Below, piece after piece: positions 24,258-31,584 of a stretch of DNA of 64,000 nt. A program made the translations under genes and the position numbers. The notes below the pieces were generated by a model. It did no database searches. It was not told the origin of the DNA and saw only the letters and a list, made by a program, of their open reading frames with translations. The stretch's first letter is position 1, and each line of letters starts with the position of its first letter. Source of the stretch: Pseudomonadota bacterium (GTDB lineage: Bacteria > Pseudomonadota > Alphaproteobacteria > Acetobacterales > Acetobacteraceae); NCBI GenBank assembly GCA_021801255.1, contig JAJYYH010000020.1:1-64000 (forward strand), read 5' to 3'.

Positions 24258-25013
24258 ATGTCGCTCGGCCCTTTCGCGGTTGCCCTGGTGGTGCCACCGC
24301 TCAACCTGCTGCCGCTCGGGCTGGCCGGCATCGCCCTCGCCTGGGGACGCTATCGCCGGCTCGGCCTGACACTCGCGAGCCTCTCGCTGGTCGGGCTTCT
24401 GGTGCTCGCCCTGCCGTTCACCGGGGGGATGCTGATTGTTTCGCTGGAGCGCAACCTGCCGCTGACCCCGCCCCCGGACGACCCGCCGCGCGCCATCGTC
24501 GTGCTGGCCGCCGAAGTGGAGCACGGCTCACCGGGCATGGTCGCTGGGGAGAATATCGATCTTGGTCCGCTGACGCTGCTTCGCGTGCGCGCCGGCGCCG
24601 AGCTGGCTCACCGCAGCGGCCTGCCGCTTCTGGTGAGCGGCGGACGGCCGCCGCGTGGCGAGGCCGCCATCGGCGCGCTGATGGCGCAGAGCCTCAGTCA
24701 GGATTTCGCCGAACCGGCGCGCTGGGTCGAGATGAATTCCGAGGATACCTGGGAGAACGCGCGCGACACGGCGGCGATCCTCAAGGCGCAGGGGATCACG
24801 TCGATCTATCTCGTCACCAATGCCTGGCATATGCGCCGCGCGTTGATTGCCTTTCGCCATTTCGGGCTGCGCGTCACCGCCGCGCCTACCCTGATCGATC
24901 AGGTGCCGACCGGCATTCTGAGCGATCTCGCGCCACGGGTTTCGGGCTGGATGATGAGTTTCTACGCACTTCATGAATGGATCGGCTGTCTTGACTACGA
25001 CCTCCGCCGCTAG
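24258..25013 (+). CDS. YdcF/DUF218 family (SanA/ElyC-like) membrane protein
   Basis: 251 residues. Two or three membrane helices in the first 65 residues (VALVVPPLNLLPLGLAGIAL and LGLTLASLSLVGLLVLALPF) are followed by a DUF218 domain: AIVVLAAEVEHG at the start, LLVSGGRPPRGEA, the acidic NSEDTWENARDTA motif, and LVTNAWHMRRALIAFRHFG. Relatives ElyC and SanA affect envelope and peptidoglycan precursor metabolism. It begins six bases after the glycosyltransferase, so it is in the same transcript, and an envelope or glycan role fits. Confidence 0.9.
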   Translation: MSLGPFAVALVVPPLNLLPLGLAGIALAWGRYRRLGLTLASLSLVGLLVLALPFTGGMLIVSLERNLPLTPPPDDPPRAIVVLAAEVEHGSPGMVAGENIDLGPLTLLRVRAGAELAHRSGLPLLVSGGRPPRGEAAIGALMAQSLSQDFAEPARWVEMNSEDTWENARDTAAILKAQGITSIYLVTNAWHMRRALIAFRHFGLRVTAAPTLIDQVPTGILSDLAPRVSGWMMSFYALHEWIGCLDYDLRR

Positions 25014-25020
25014 AGGGACG

Positions 25021-26076
25021 ATGGAAGTTGGTGCTCATGCCCGGCTCGATGATCTGCCGCGCGCGCTGTTCCCGGCACCGGCGATGGATTTCTTCTCCAG
25101 CCTGCCGTGGTATCAAACCGTGCTCGCTCACGCCTTGCCCGGAGGTGCCGCGCCGTGCTTCGCCGTCGCGGCGTGGGGAGGGCTGCCGCGCGCCGCCTTG
25201 CCGCTGCTGATGGCGCCCGGCGCGCCGCCCGCGAGCCTCACCACGCCTTATACCTGCCGCTTTGCCCCGCTTTATGCTCCCGACATCACGGCGCCCGAAC
25301 AAACCGCGGCGGCGGCGGCCTTCGCCCGCTTCGGCCGGGCTTTCCCGCTCATCCGGCTCGACGCCCTTGACGATGCCGCCACGGGCCTCGCCCCTTTCAT
25401 CGCCGGCATGCGCCAGGCGGGCCTCGCAGTCGAACGCTTCGACCATTTCGGCAACTGGCATGAGCCGGTCCGCGGGCAGGACTGGGACACCTATCTCGCC
25501 GCCCGCCCCGGCGCGCTCCGCACCACGCTCCGCCGCAAACTCAAGCGCGCCGCGGGGGAAACCCGCTTCGAACTGATTTCGGGGCTAGCCGGCCTCGAAG
25601 CCGGCATCGCCGCCTACGAGGCCGTCTATGCCGAGAGCTGGAAGCACGCCGAGCCGTTCCCGCGCTTCAACGCCGCCTTGATGCGCGCCATCGCGCCTCT
25701 CGGCCTGTTGCGCCTCGCCCTCCTGCACAGCGCAAACGGGCCGATCGCCGCGCAATTCTGGATCAGGACGGAACACACGGCGACCGTGCTGAAACTCGCC
25801 CACCTCGAAACCGCTCGCGCGCTCTCGCCCGGCACCGTGCTGACCGCCCTCGCCCTCCGCGCCCTGCTCGCCGAAGGCGGCATCACCAGCCTCGATTTCG
25901 GCCGCGGCGATGACCCGTATAAAGCCCTCTGGACCAGCCTGCGCCGCCAGCGCGTCGGCCTGCTCCTGATCAACCCCCGCCACCCGAGCGGCATGATGGC
26001 GCTGCTCCGCCATCGCCTCGGCCGTCTGCGACGCCGATGGCGCCGACAAGGAACCCAGCATGCGCATTCTCTATAG
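25021..26076 (+). CDS. GNAT/FemAB-like acetyltransferase (Acetyltransf_6 type)
   Basis: 351 residues from the ATG at 25021 with GAGGGA just upstream; an ATG at 24973 inside the previous gene is rejected. The pattern matches the FemAB/BcsL-type double-GNAT fold: DFFSSLPWYQTVL near the start, LRTTLRRKLKRA in the middle, then YAESWKHAEPFPRFNAALMRA, GPIAAQFWI and LDFGRGDDPYKALW at the end. Members acylate sugars or polysaccharides, or join aminoacyl groups. It lies between YdcF and the second glycosyltransferase, with a 17-base overlap to the latter, so it probably decorates the product of this cluster. Confidence 0.82.
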   Translation: MEVGAHARLDDLPRALFPAPAMDFFSSLPWYQTVLAHALPGGAAPCFAVAAWGGLPRAALPLLMAPGAPPASLTTPYTCRFAPLYAPDITAPEQTAAAAAFARFGRAFPLIRLDALDDAATGLAPFIAGMRQAGLAVERFDHFGNWHEPVRGQDWDTYLAARPGALRTTLRRKLKRAAGETRFELISGLAGLEAGIAAYEAVYAESWKHAEPFPRFNAALMRAIAPLGLLRLALLHSANGPIAAQFWIRTEHTATVLKLAHLETARALSPGTVLTALALRALLAEGGITSLDFGRGDDPYKALWTSLRRQRVGLLLINPRHPSGMMALLRHRLGRLRRRWRRQGTQHAHSL

Positions 26077-27193
26077 CCATCGCATCCAGTCGCGTGACGG
26101 GCAGAGCGTCCATGTCGAGGAGATGATCGCGGCCCTGCGCGCCGCCGGCGCCGAGGTGCGCGTCGTGGGCCCCGGATTTTACGCGCAGGCGGGGTTCGGC
26201 GGCGAGAGCCGGATGGTTGCGCGGCTGCGCCGGGTACTGCCCGGCGCGCTCGCCGAACTGGCCGAGCTGGCCTACAACATTCCCGCCTATCTCCGCCTCC
26301 GCCGGGCCTGCCGCGATTTTCACCCCGATCTGATCTATGAGCGCTATAATCTTTTCTATCTCGCCGGCGCCCTGCTCGCCCGCCGGCGCGGCGTGCCATT
26401 CTTTCTCGAGGTCAACGCCCCGCTGGCCGAGGAACGCACCCGCTTCGGCGGCTTGCGGCTCGCCCGCCTCGCCCATGTCCTCGAAGCCTGGGTATGGCGC
26501 GCCGCCGACCGGGTTTTTACCGTTACCGGCGTGCTCGGCGAGATGATCGCGCGCAAGAACGTTTCCCCCACCCGGATCGTCATTACGCCGAATGGCATTG
26601 ATCCCGCCGCTTTTCCGCCGATGCCGGAAGATCTCGCCGCCGATCGCCCGCTTATACTTGGCTTCGTTGGCTTCGTGCGCGATTGGCACGGGCTCGATGG
26701 CGTCATCGCCGAAATGGCCCGGGCGCCGGAAAACCCGCTCTTGCTCCGGGTGGTGGGCGATGGGCCGGCGCGCGCCGCGCTCGAAGCCCAGGCGAAAACG
26801 CTTGGCATCGCCGAGCGCGTGCGGTTCACCGGGCTGATCGACCGCGCTGGCGTGCCGGGGGAAATCAGCCGCTTCGATATCGCCTTGCAACCGCGCGTCG
26901 TGGCCTACGCCTCGCCGCTCAAAATTTTCGAATACATGGCCGCCGGACGGGCGATCATTGCCCCTGATCAGCCCAATATCCGCGAAATCCTCGAGCACGA
27001 ACGCACTGCCCTGCTGTTCGACCCGCAACAACAAGGCGCCATGTGGCAGGCCATCCTCCGCCTCGCCGCCGATCCGCTGCGTCGCCAGCAACTCGGCGCC
27101 GCGGCGCAAGCCGAGATCACGCGGCGCAACTACACCTGGGCCGGCAACGCCGCCCGCGTCCTTACCCTCGCCGCCACGACCCGGATGCTCTGA
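26060..27193 (+). CDS. Glycosyltransferase family 4 protein
   Basis: 377 residues. The N-terminus is ILYSHRIQSRDGQSVHVEEMIAALRAAGAEV, and the donor domain has TPNGIDPAAFP, GFVGFVRDWHGLDGVI and LKIFEYMAAGRAIIAP. This is a GT-B enzyme of family 4, probably acting on exopolysaccharide or a cell-surface glycolipid. It overlaps the acetyltransferase gene by 17 bases and ends the five-gene cluster; a structured repeat region follows. Polymerase, flippase and export genes (Wzx/Wzy, ABC) are absent, so the cluster is either a satellite or modifies another glycan. Confidence 0.9.
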   Translation: MRILYSHRIQSRDGQSVHVEEMIAALRAAGAEVRVVGPGFYAQAGFGGESRMVARLRRVLPGALAELAELAYNIPAYLRLRRACRDFHPDLIYERYNLFYLAGALLARRRGVPFFLEVNAPLAEERTRFGGLRLARLAHVLEAWVWRAADRVFTVTGVLGEMIARKNVSPTRIVITPNGIDPAAFPPMPEDLAADRPLILGFVGFVRDWHGLDGVIAEMARAPENPLLLRVVGDGPARAALEAQAKTLGIAERVRFTGLIDRAGVPGEISRFDIALQPRVVAYASPLKIFEYMAAGRAIIAPDQPNIREILEHERTALLFDPQQQGAMWQAILRLAADPLRRQQLGAAAQAEITRRNYTWAGNAARVLTLAATTRML

Positions 27194-27275
27194 AAGTTTG
27201 AAAAAGCACGCCCTCGCGCCACTCCATCCTTCCATTGGGACCCCCGCAAGGGCGGAGCCCTGGCTCTCCCAAGAC

Positions 27276-27416
27276 ACGCTTCACCCGATTGCCCTGGGGA
27301 GCAGGACCCTTTTCGCGTCCAACCTGCGAGGACGGATGGCCTCACTCCATGCCCCGCATGGATGCCGACTCCCTGATCGCATAGGGATTTTTCCCCAGGG
27401 TAACGGCGTGAAGCGT
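27276..27416. repeat. MITE-like 141-bp element with imperfect terminal inverted repeats
   Basis: The outer 24 bases on each side (27276-27299 and 27393-27416) are inverted copies matching at 20 of 24 positions, both ending in the CCCTGGGG block. Inside are nested short dyads, including CCATGCCCCGCATGG. A 20-base match to the left end (one mismatch) occurs at 55591-55610. It fills most of the 268-base gap between the glycosyltransferase and the DUF2189 gene. No coding potential is seen. Confidence 0.55.
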
Positions 27417-27461
27417 AACCGCGTGAAGCCGATTCGGCTCGCGGAAAAGCCGCGGCGAGGG

Positions 27462-28328
27462 CTAGGGCGCGGCCACCAGGGCGCGGTAGAGATGCCAGGT
27501 CGCGTGCCCAAGGATTGGCAAAACGACGATCAGCCCGACCAGCAGGGGCAGCGCGCCAAGCACCAGTGCGCCCGCGACGATCGCCCCCCAGACGGCCATC
27601 ATCAGGCGGTTTTCCGCAACCACCCGGAGCGAGGTCGCCATCGCCAGATTAAGCGGCACATTGCGATCCAGCAGCAGCGGAAAGGACGCGACGCCGAGGG
27701 TGAGCGCCAACGCTGCGAGCGCCCCCCCGACGAGTACGCCGAGGACGATCATCGCCCAGCCGGCGCGGGTGAAGAATACCGCGCGCAGAAAGAGCAGCAG
27801 CGAGGCGGGATCGGCCGGCCCGAGCGTGTGTTCGAAAATCAGTTGCGCCAGCGCGAGCCAGATGAGATCGATGAAGATCAACCCCGCGCCCAGCAGCACG
27901 ATCTTGCCGATGGCGGGCGAGCGGAGCACGCCGAACCCCGAGACCCAACGGCTCTCCTCGCCGCGCTCCCGCCGCCGGCTGATTTCATAGAGGCCGATCG
28001 CGAGGAACGGGCCGAGAATGGCGAAGCCCGAGGCCAGCGGGAACAGCATGTGCAGCGCGCCATAGCCCAGCGCCGCGCGCTCGATAACCAACCCGATGAT
28101 CGGATAGATCAGGCAGAGGAAAACCACGTCCGTCCGATTGGCGGCAAAATCCGCGGCGCCCTTGACCAGGGCCTCGCGGATATCGGCAAGTCCGATCCGG
28201 CGCACCACGAGCGCGCCGAGCGGCTCGGCCGGAGCCTGCCAGTATTCCTCAGCTGGGGCCGAGCCAACGCTATGCGTCGCGTCACGGACCTGTTCCCAGC
28301 CCCATACAATCGGGTTTTGAATAGCCAT
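27462..28328 (-). CDS. DUF2189 family integral membrane protein
   Basis: 288 residues from the ATG at 28326-28328; the frame further upstream is not conserved-looking. The DUF2189 signature begins with VVRRIGLADIREALVKGAADF and is followed by six hydrophobic segments (for example VFLCLIYPIIGLVIE, FPLASGFAILGPFLAIGLY, IGKIVLLGAGLIFIDLIWLAL). An FPLLLDRNVPLNLAMATSLRVVAENR loop sits before the last helices. The function of this family is unknown; it is common near respiratory or PHA genes in alphaproteobacteria. It has its own 3' gap and does not obviously share a transcript with neighbours. Confidence 0.85.
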   Translation of the reverse strand: MAIQNPIVWGWEQVRDATHSVGSAPAEEYWQAPAEPLGALVVRRIGLADIREALVKGAADFAANRTDVVFLCLIYPIIGLVIERAALGYGALHMLFPLASGFAILGPFLAIGLYEISRRRERGEESRWVSGFGVLRSPAIGKIVLLGAGLIFIDLIWLALAQLIFEHTLGPADPASLLLFLRAVFFTRAGWAMIVLGVLVGGALAALALTLGVASFPLLLDRNVPLNLAMATSLRVVAENRLMMAVWGAIVAGALVLGALPLLVGLIVVLPILGHATWHLYRALVAAP

Positions 28329-28457
28329 CGGCGTTTCTCCCAAGCCATTGCGGCATTGCTCGGGTCGCACCGCTCTCGTGCCGGGAGCGGATCGCGCATC
28401 CCAAAAGCATAATACACCCAACGCCGGTCGGAGCGGTGATTTATTCGCGCCCTGGCG

Positions 28458-29693
28458 CTAGCCGCTCGCGATAGTGGTGACTTTCCTGGAAGCGTGCGCG
28501 GTCGCGGGTTTGCAGGCGGGTTTCGCATGCCCGCCGCAGGCATGCGCATGGATCACCCCCGCACGCGTGAGCGGCTTGTTAGCCGCGCCCGCATGGGGCG
28601 GCGGAAGCGCGGCATGGGTGGTGTGGAGGCTGCCGTGTCCACCCGTGGCGTGGATCGCCGCCTGGCGCACCAGCCGGCCATGGCGCTGGCGCCAATGCAG
28701 CGCCGCCAGCCGCGTTTGCGTCGGGTTATGCGCGCGCAGCCCCGCCGGCAGGGTTGCGGCATGCGCGGTGCCGACGAAGCCGCCGAGCCTGGCCACGGCA
28801 AATCCGGCGGGCGGCGCGCCGAGTTCGGCGAAGCCCTGATCCAGAAGGGCTGCCATGTGGATATCGCGCTCACTGTTCGAGGCAGCGCCGAGCACCACGC
28901 CGATCAGCCGGATATTGCCGCGCACCGCGCTGGTCACGAGATTATGGCCGGCCGCCTCGGTATAGCCGGTCTTGATGCCGTCCGCGCCCCCGTAGGTGGT
29001 CAACATATGGTCATGGTTGGGGATCATCCGGCCATGGAAAACGAAACCCGGCACGCTGAAATAGCGATATTGATCGGGGAAATCCTGGATCAGGTGGCGG
29101 GCGAGGATGGCGAGATCGCGCGCGGTGGTGACTTGTTCGGCATCGGGCAGACCGGAGGCGTTGCGGAAGGTGGTGTGGGTCATGCCCAGCGCGCGGGCGC
29201 GGAGCGTCATCATCTGCGCGAACCCTTCCTCCGAACCGCCAAGGGTTTCGCCGAGGGCAGCGGCGGCATCGTTGGCGGATTTGGTGACGAGCGCGAGAAT
29301 TGCCTGCTCGACCGAGAGGCGCATGCCGGGCACGAGCCCGAGCTTGGAGGGCGCCTGCGCCGCCGCGTGGGCGGAAACCGGCACGAGTTGCGCGGCGGTG
29401 ACGCGCCGGTCGCGCAGCGCTTCGAAGGCGAGATAGAGCGTCATCATCTTGGTAAGGCTCGCGGGGTAGCGCTCCGCATCGGGATTGGCAGCCGACAGCA
29501 CCCGGCCCGTTTCGGCGTCGATCACGAGCGAGCTGTAGCGCTCCGAGCCGACCTGCGCGTGCGCGGCATATGGCGCCATCGCCACCACCAGCGTCACCAC
29601 CACCAGCGTGGCCAGCGTGCGCATGAACAGAAACCGCAAGCCCGGATGCCGCAAGACCCGTTGCGGCCGAATGCCATGTGTCTCGACCGCCAT
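28458..29693 (-). CDS. D-alanyl-D-alanine carboxypeptidase (peptidase S11, PBP5/DacC-like)
   Basis: About 411 residues from the ATG at 29691-29693, with AGGGGG upstream. A membrane-targeting segment (MRTLATLVVVTLVVAMAPYAAHAQ) starts about 24 residues in and is cleaved or anchors. The three active-site motifs are present: SLTK (nucleophile Ser and Lys), SAN and KTG (in GGADGIKTGYTEAAGHN). The C-terminal 100 residues are Ala/His-rich and lack a typical amphipathic PBP5 anchor. It trims the terminal D-Ala of peptidoglycan pentapeptides in the periplasm. It is a single gene divergent from the phasin. Confidence 0.92.
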   Translation of the reverse strand: MAVETHGIRPQRVLRHPGLRFLFMRTLATLVVVTLVVAMAPYAAHAQVGSERYSSLVIDAETGRVLSAANPDAERYPASLTKMMTLYLAFEALRDRRVTAAQLVPVSAHAAAQAPSKLGLVPGMRLSVEQAILALVTKSANDAAAALGETLGGSEEGFAQMMTLRARALGMTHTTFRNASGLPDAEQVTTARDLAILARHLIQDFPDQYRYFSVPGFVFHGRMIPNHDHMLTTYGGADGIKTGYTEAAGHNLVTSAVRGNIRLIGVVLGAASNSERDIHMAALLDQGFAELGAPPAGFAVARLGGFVGTAHAATLPAGLRAHNPTQTRLAALHWRQRHGRLVRQAAIHATGGHGSLHTTHAALPPPHAGAANKPLTRAGVIHAHACGGHAKPACKPATAHASRKVTTIASG

Positions 29694-30177
29694 GGCCAAC
29701 CACCCCCTTCCCTCGCGCCGGCGAACTCTAGCGGCGGGCGCCGCGTCCTGTCCAGGCGAAAATTCCGAAACAGTGTGGATTTGAATGGGTTAAGGAATGA
29801 TTTTCGTCCCGGCTTTCGGCGTCGTCGAGGAACCGACGAGAAAATTCCACCAGGCGTCGGGGCCGGGAAAGCCAGCGAACTTGCAATGGGCTGGCCTCCG
29901 AAGATATTGATCTTTTGATCGATTCCGCGGCGCGAGAGCCTTCTTTTGCAAACTTTCAGGCGAGGGCGTCGCATGATCCTGCTCGCCAGGTTGTGATGAA
30001 TGTGCCCAAGAATATTTTATTGCGCCGCACAATTTCACTTGACTCGACGCGATCCGCCGCCTAAATCCGTCATGTTGCAGTGCAACAAACGGATCGACCG
30101 AGAAAATTCCCAAGGGCCGTCGTAATCACGCTGCCCGCCTCGACAGCCGGTCCGCCGAAAAGTCAAGGAGATGCCAA
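29694..30177. other. Intergenic gap with promoter elements and a repeat motif
   Basis: 484 bases between the carboxypeptidase start and the phasin start. I see no gene. The features in it are a copy of the TTTTNCAAACTYTCAG motif (29944-29959), the phasin promoter (30039-30067) and a dyad at 30074-30086. The remainder is lower in GC than the flanking genes, as expected of regulatory DNA. Confidence 0.6.
30039..30086 (+). promoter_or_regulatory. Phasin promoter with PhaR-like dyad at the start site
   Basis: TTGACT (30039-30044), 17 bases, TAAATC (30062-30067) forms a plausible sigma-70 promoter. The predicted start, about 30074, coincides with the palindrome GTTGC-AGT-GCAAC (30074-30086). PhaR repressors that control phasin genes bind short TGC-rich palindromes, so this is a candidate operator. 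It is about 90 bases upstream of the phasin start codon. The assignment is by pattern only. Confidence 0.5.
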
Positions 30178-30744
30178 GTGGCGGTGAAGCCAAAAATTGC
30201 GGCGGCCGAAACGGCCGCCAAGGATCTGGTGATCGAGGCGCAGGCCGAACGGATCGCCGGATCCACAGCAGCGGACCCGGCTGTTACGACGGATCAGGGC
30301 CATAAGCCAGCGGCGCAGGTCGCTTTCGTCAATCCCGCGGCGCGTGCCGCTTTCGCAAAGATGGAGTTTCCGATGAAGGATCAGATGGACAAGGCAGTCA
30401 ACGTGGCCCAGGATTTCGTGTCCTTCGGCCAGGGTAACGTCGAGGCGCTGGTGAAGTCGAGCCAGATCTGGGCCGCCGGGCTGCAGGATCTCTCGAAGCA
30501 GTTCGCCGCCACCGCGCAGGCGCAGATGGACGAGACGATGGGCGTGTTCAAGGCGCTCGCCGGCGTCAAGTCGGTCAAGGACGCGGTCGATCTGCACACC
30601 AATCTGGCGCGGAGCGCGATGGAGAAGACGGTCGCCGAAGCCGGCCGCCTGACCGACGCTTCTTTCAAGCTCGCCGAGCAGGCCGCCGCGCCGCTCATGG
30701 CGCGCCTCACGCTCGCGGTCGATCAGTTCGCCAAGACCGCCTGA
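30178..30744 (+). CDS. Phasin family protein (PHA granule-associated)
   Basis: 188 residues from the GTG at 30178, chosen because AAGGAG lies 7 bases before it; an ATG at 30171 is out of frame. After an Ala-rich N-terminal 60 residues comes an amphipathic helical phasin domain: MKDQMDKAVNVAQDFVSFG, QIWAAGLQDLSKQFAATAQAQMDETM, and KSVKDAVDLHTNLARSAMEKT. Phasins coat polyhydroxyalkanoate granules and affect granule size. The gene suggests the organism stores PHA. It is monocistronic, with the promoter described above and a hairpin 20 bases after the stop codon. Confidence 0.92.
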   Translation: MAVKPKIAAAETAAKDLVIEAQAERIAGSTAADPAVTTDQGHKPAAQVAFVNPAARAAFAKMEFPMKDQMDKAVNVAQDFVSFGQGNVEALVKSSQIWAAGLQDLSKQFAATAQAQMDETMGVFKALAGVKSVKDAVDLHTNLARSAMEKTVAEAGRLTDASFKLAEQAAAPLMARLTLAVDQFAKTA

Positions 30745-30764
30745 TCACGCGTATCCCCCTGTGG

Positions 30765-30782
30765 CGCGGGCGCAAGCCCGCG
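30765..30782 (+). terminator. Hairpin after the phasin gene
   Basis: A 7-bp GC stem (30765-30771 with 30776-30782) closes a GCAA tetraloop, 20 bases beyond the phasin stop codon. No T-run follows, so it may stabilise the mRNA end or pause RNA polymerase rather than be a full intrinsic terminator. Confidence 0.35.
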
Positions 30783-30845
30783 TCATGCGGGACCTTCCCG
30801 GCCCCCGCACTTGACGCGCCACCGACGCGCTTGCTTCCTGCCGCG

Positions 30846-31064
30846 ATGAGCAGAGTGCCCCCATCCTCTCCCCGGACCACATCCGAAACCCGCGCCGCCC
30901 GCCAGGCCCGCATCGAGCGTGAGTCCGCATCCTTGCGCGCCAATTTGCTCAAACGCAAAGCCCAACGCCGCGCCCGCGAGGCTGATTCAGCGGCCGTAGA
31001 GCCCGGTCAGCGTGGCGGTGGCGATGGTGTGGTAATGCAGGTTGAATCCGACCACGGCGGCTGA
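30846..31064 (+). CDS. Small basic protein of unknown function
   Basis: 72 residues from the ATG at 30846. The core TRAARQARIERESASLRANLLKRKAQRRAREA (about 13-44) is a charged helix that resembles short uncharacterised alphaproteobacterial proteins of the form RRQARL...LRENLRRRKEQARAR. Its 3' end overlaps the convergent YbhB-like gene by 78 bases, so the last 25 residues may not be conserved. Evidence is similarity in style and position only. Confidence 0.45.
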   Translation: MSRVPPSSPRTTSETRAARQARIERESASLRANLLKRKAQRRAREADSAAVEPGQRGGGDGVVMQVESDHGG

Positions 31065-31547
31065 GGTGTTCTTATCGAGCGGCAATTTTTCGACATCGAC
31101 CGCGTGCAGCGTGATGATGTAGCGGTGCGGCTTGTCGCCCGGTGGCGGGCAGGGGCCGCCATAGCCGGCGATGCCGTAATCGGTGCGGCTCTGGATCGCC
31201 CCCTTGGGCAGCCTGCGCTGCCGCGCATCACCGGCGTTCTTGGCAAGCGCGTTGACATTGGCGGGGATGTTGAACACCACCCAGTGCCAGAAGCCGCTGC
31301 CCGTCGGCGCGTCGGGGTCGTAGATGGTGAGCGCGAAGCTCTTGGTGTTGGCCGGCGCACCCGACCAGGCAAGGCGTGGCGAAATATTCTGCCCGGTGCA
31401 GCCAAAGGCGTTGAACACCTGCTCGTTCTGGATGGTGCCGCCCTCGCTGATATCGGGACTGGTGAGCGTAAAACCGTCCGCCCGCGCTGCCCCGGCGAGC
31501 GCCATCCCGCCCCCCAAGGCCGCCGCCAGGATCGTTCTCTTGTGCAT
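30987..31547 (-). CDS. YbhB/YbcL family (Raf kinase inhibitor-like) secreted protein
   Basis: 186 residues from the ATG at 31545-31547. A signal peptide (about 1-23, ending ALAGAARAD) is followed by the phosphatidylethanolamine-binding fold: FTLTSPDISEGG, NISPRLAWSGAP, FALTIYDPDAPTGSGFWHWVVFNIPA (the DPDxP and GxxxHW ligand-site motifs) and the GYGGPCPPPGDKPHRYIITLHAVD signature. Bacterial members are of unknown function but keep the ligand pocket. Four cysteines could form disulfides. It is a single gene whose 3' end converges on the small basic gene. Confidence 0.9.
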   Translation of the reverse strand: MHKRTILAAALGGGMALAGAARADGFTLTSPDISEGGTIQNEQVFNAFGCTGQNISPRLAWSGAPANTKSFALTIYDPDAPTGSGFWHWVVFNIPANVNALAKNAGDARQRRLPKGAIQSRTDYGIAGYGGPCPPPGDKPHRYIITLHAVDVEKLPLDKNTSAAVVGFNLHYHTIATATLTGLYGR

Positions 31548-31584
31548 GTTTCTGTTCCCCCCTTGAAACGACGGAAAAGCAATG

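Noticed and set aside
22893-24524. A 543-residue minus-strand frame
   Set aside because: Antisense to glycosyltransferase and YdcF genes; no motif and His/Gln/Arg-rich shadow composition.
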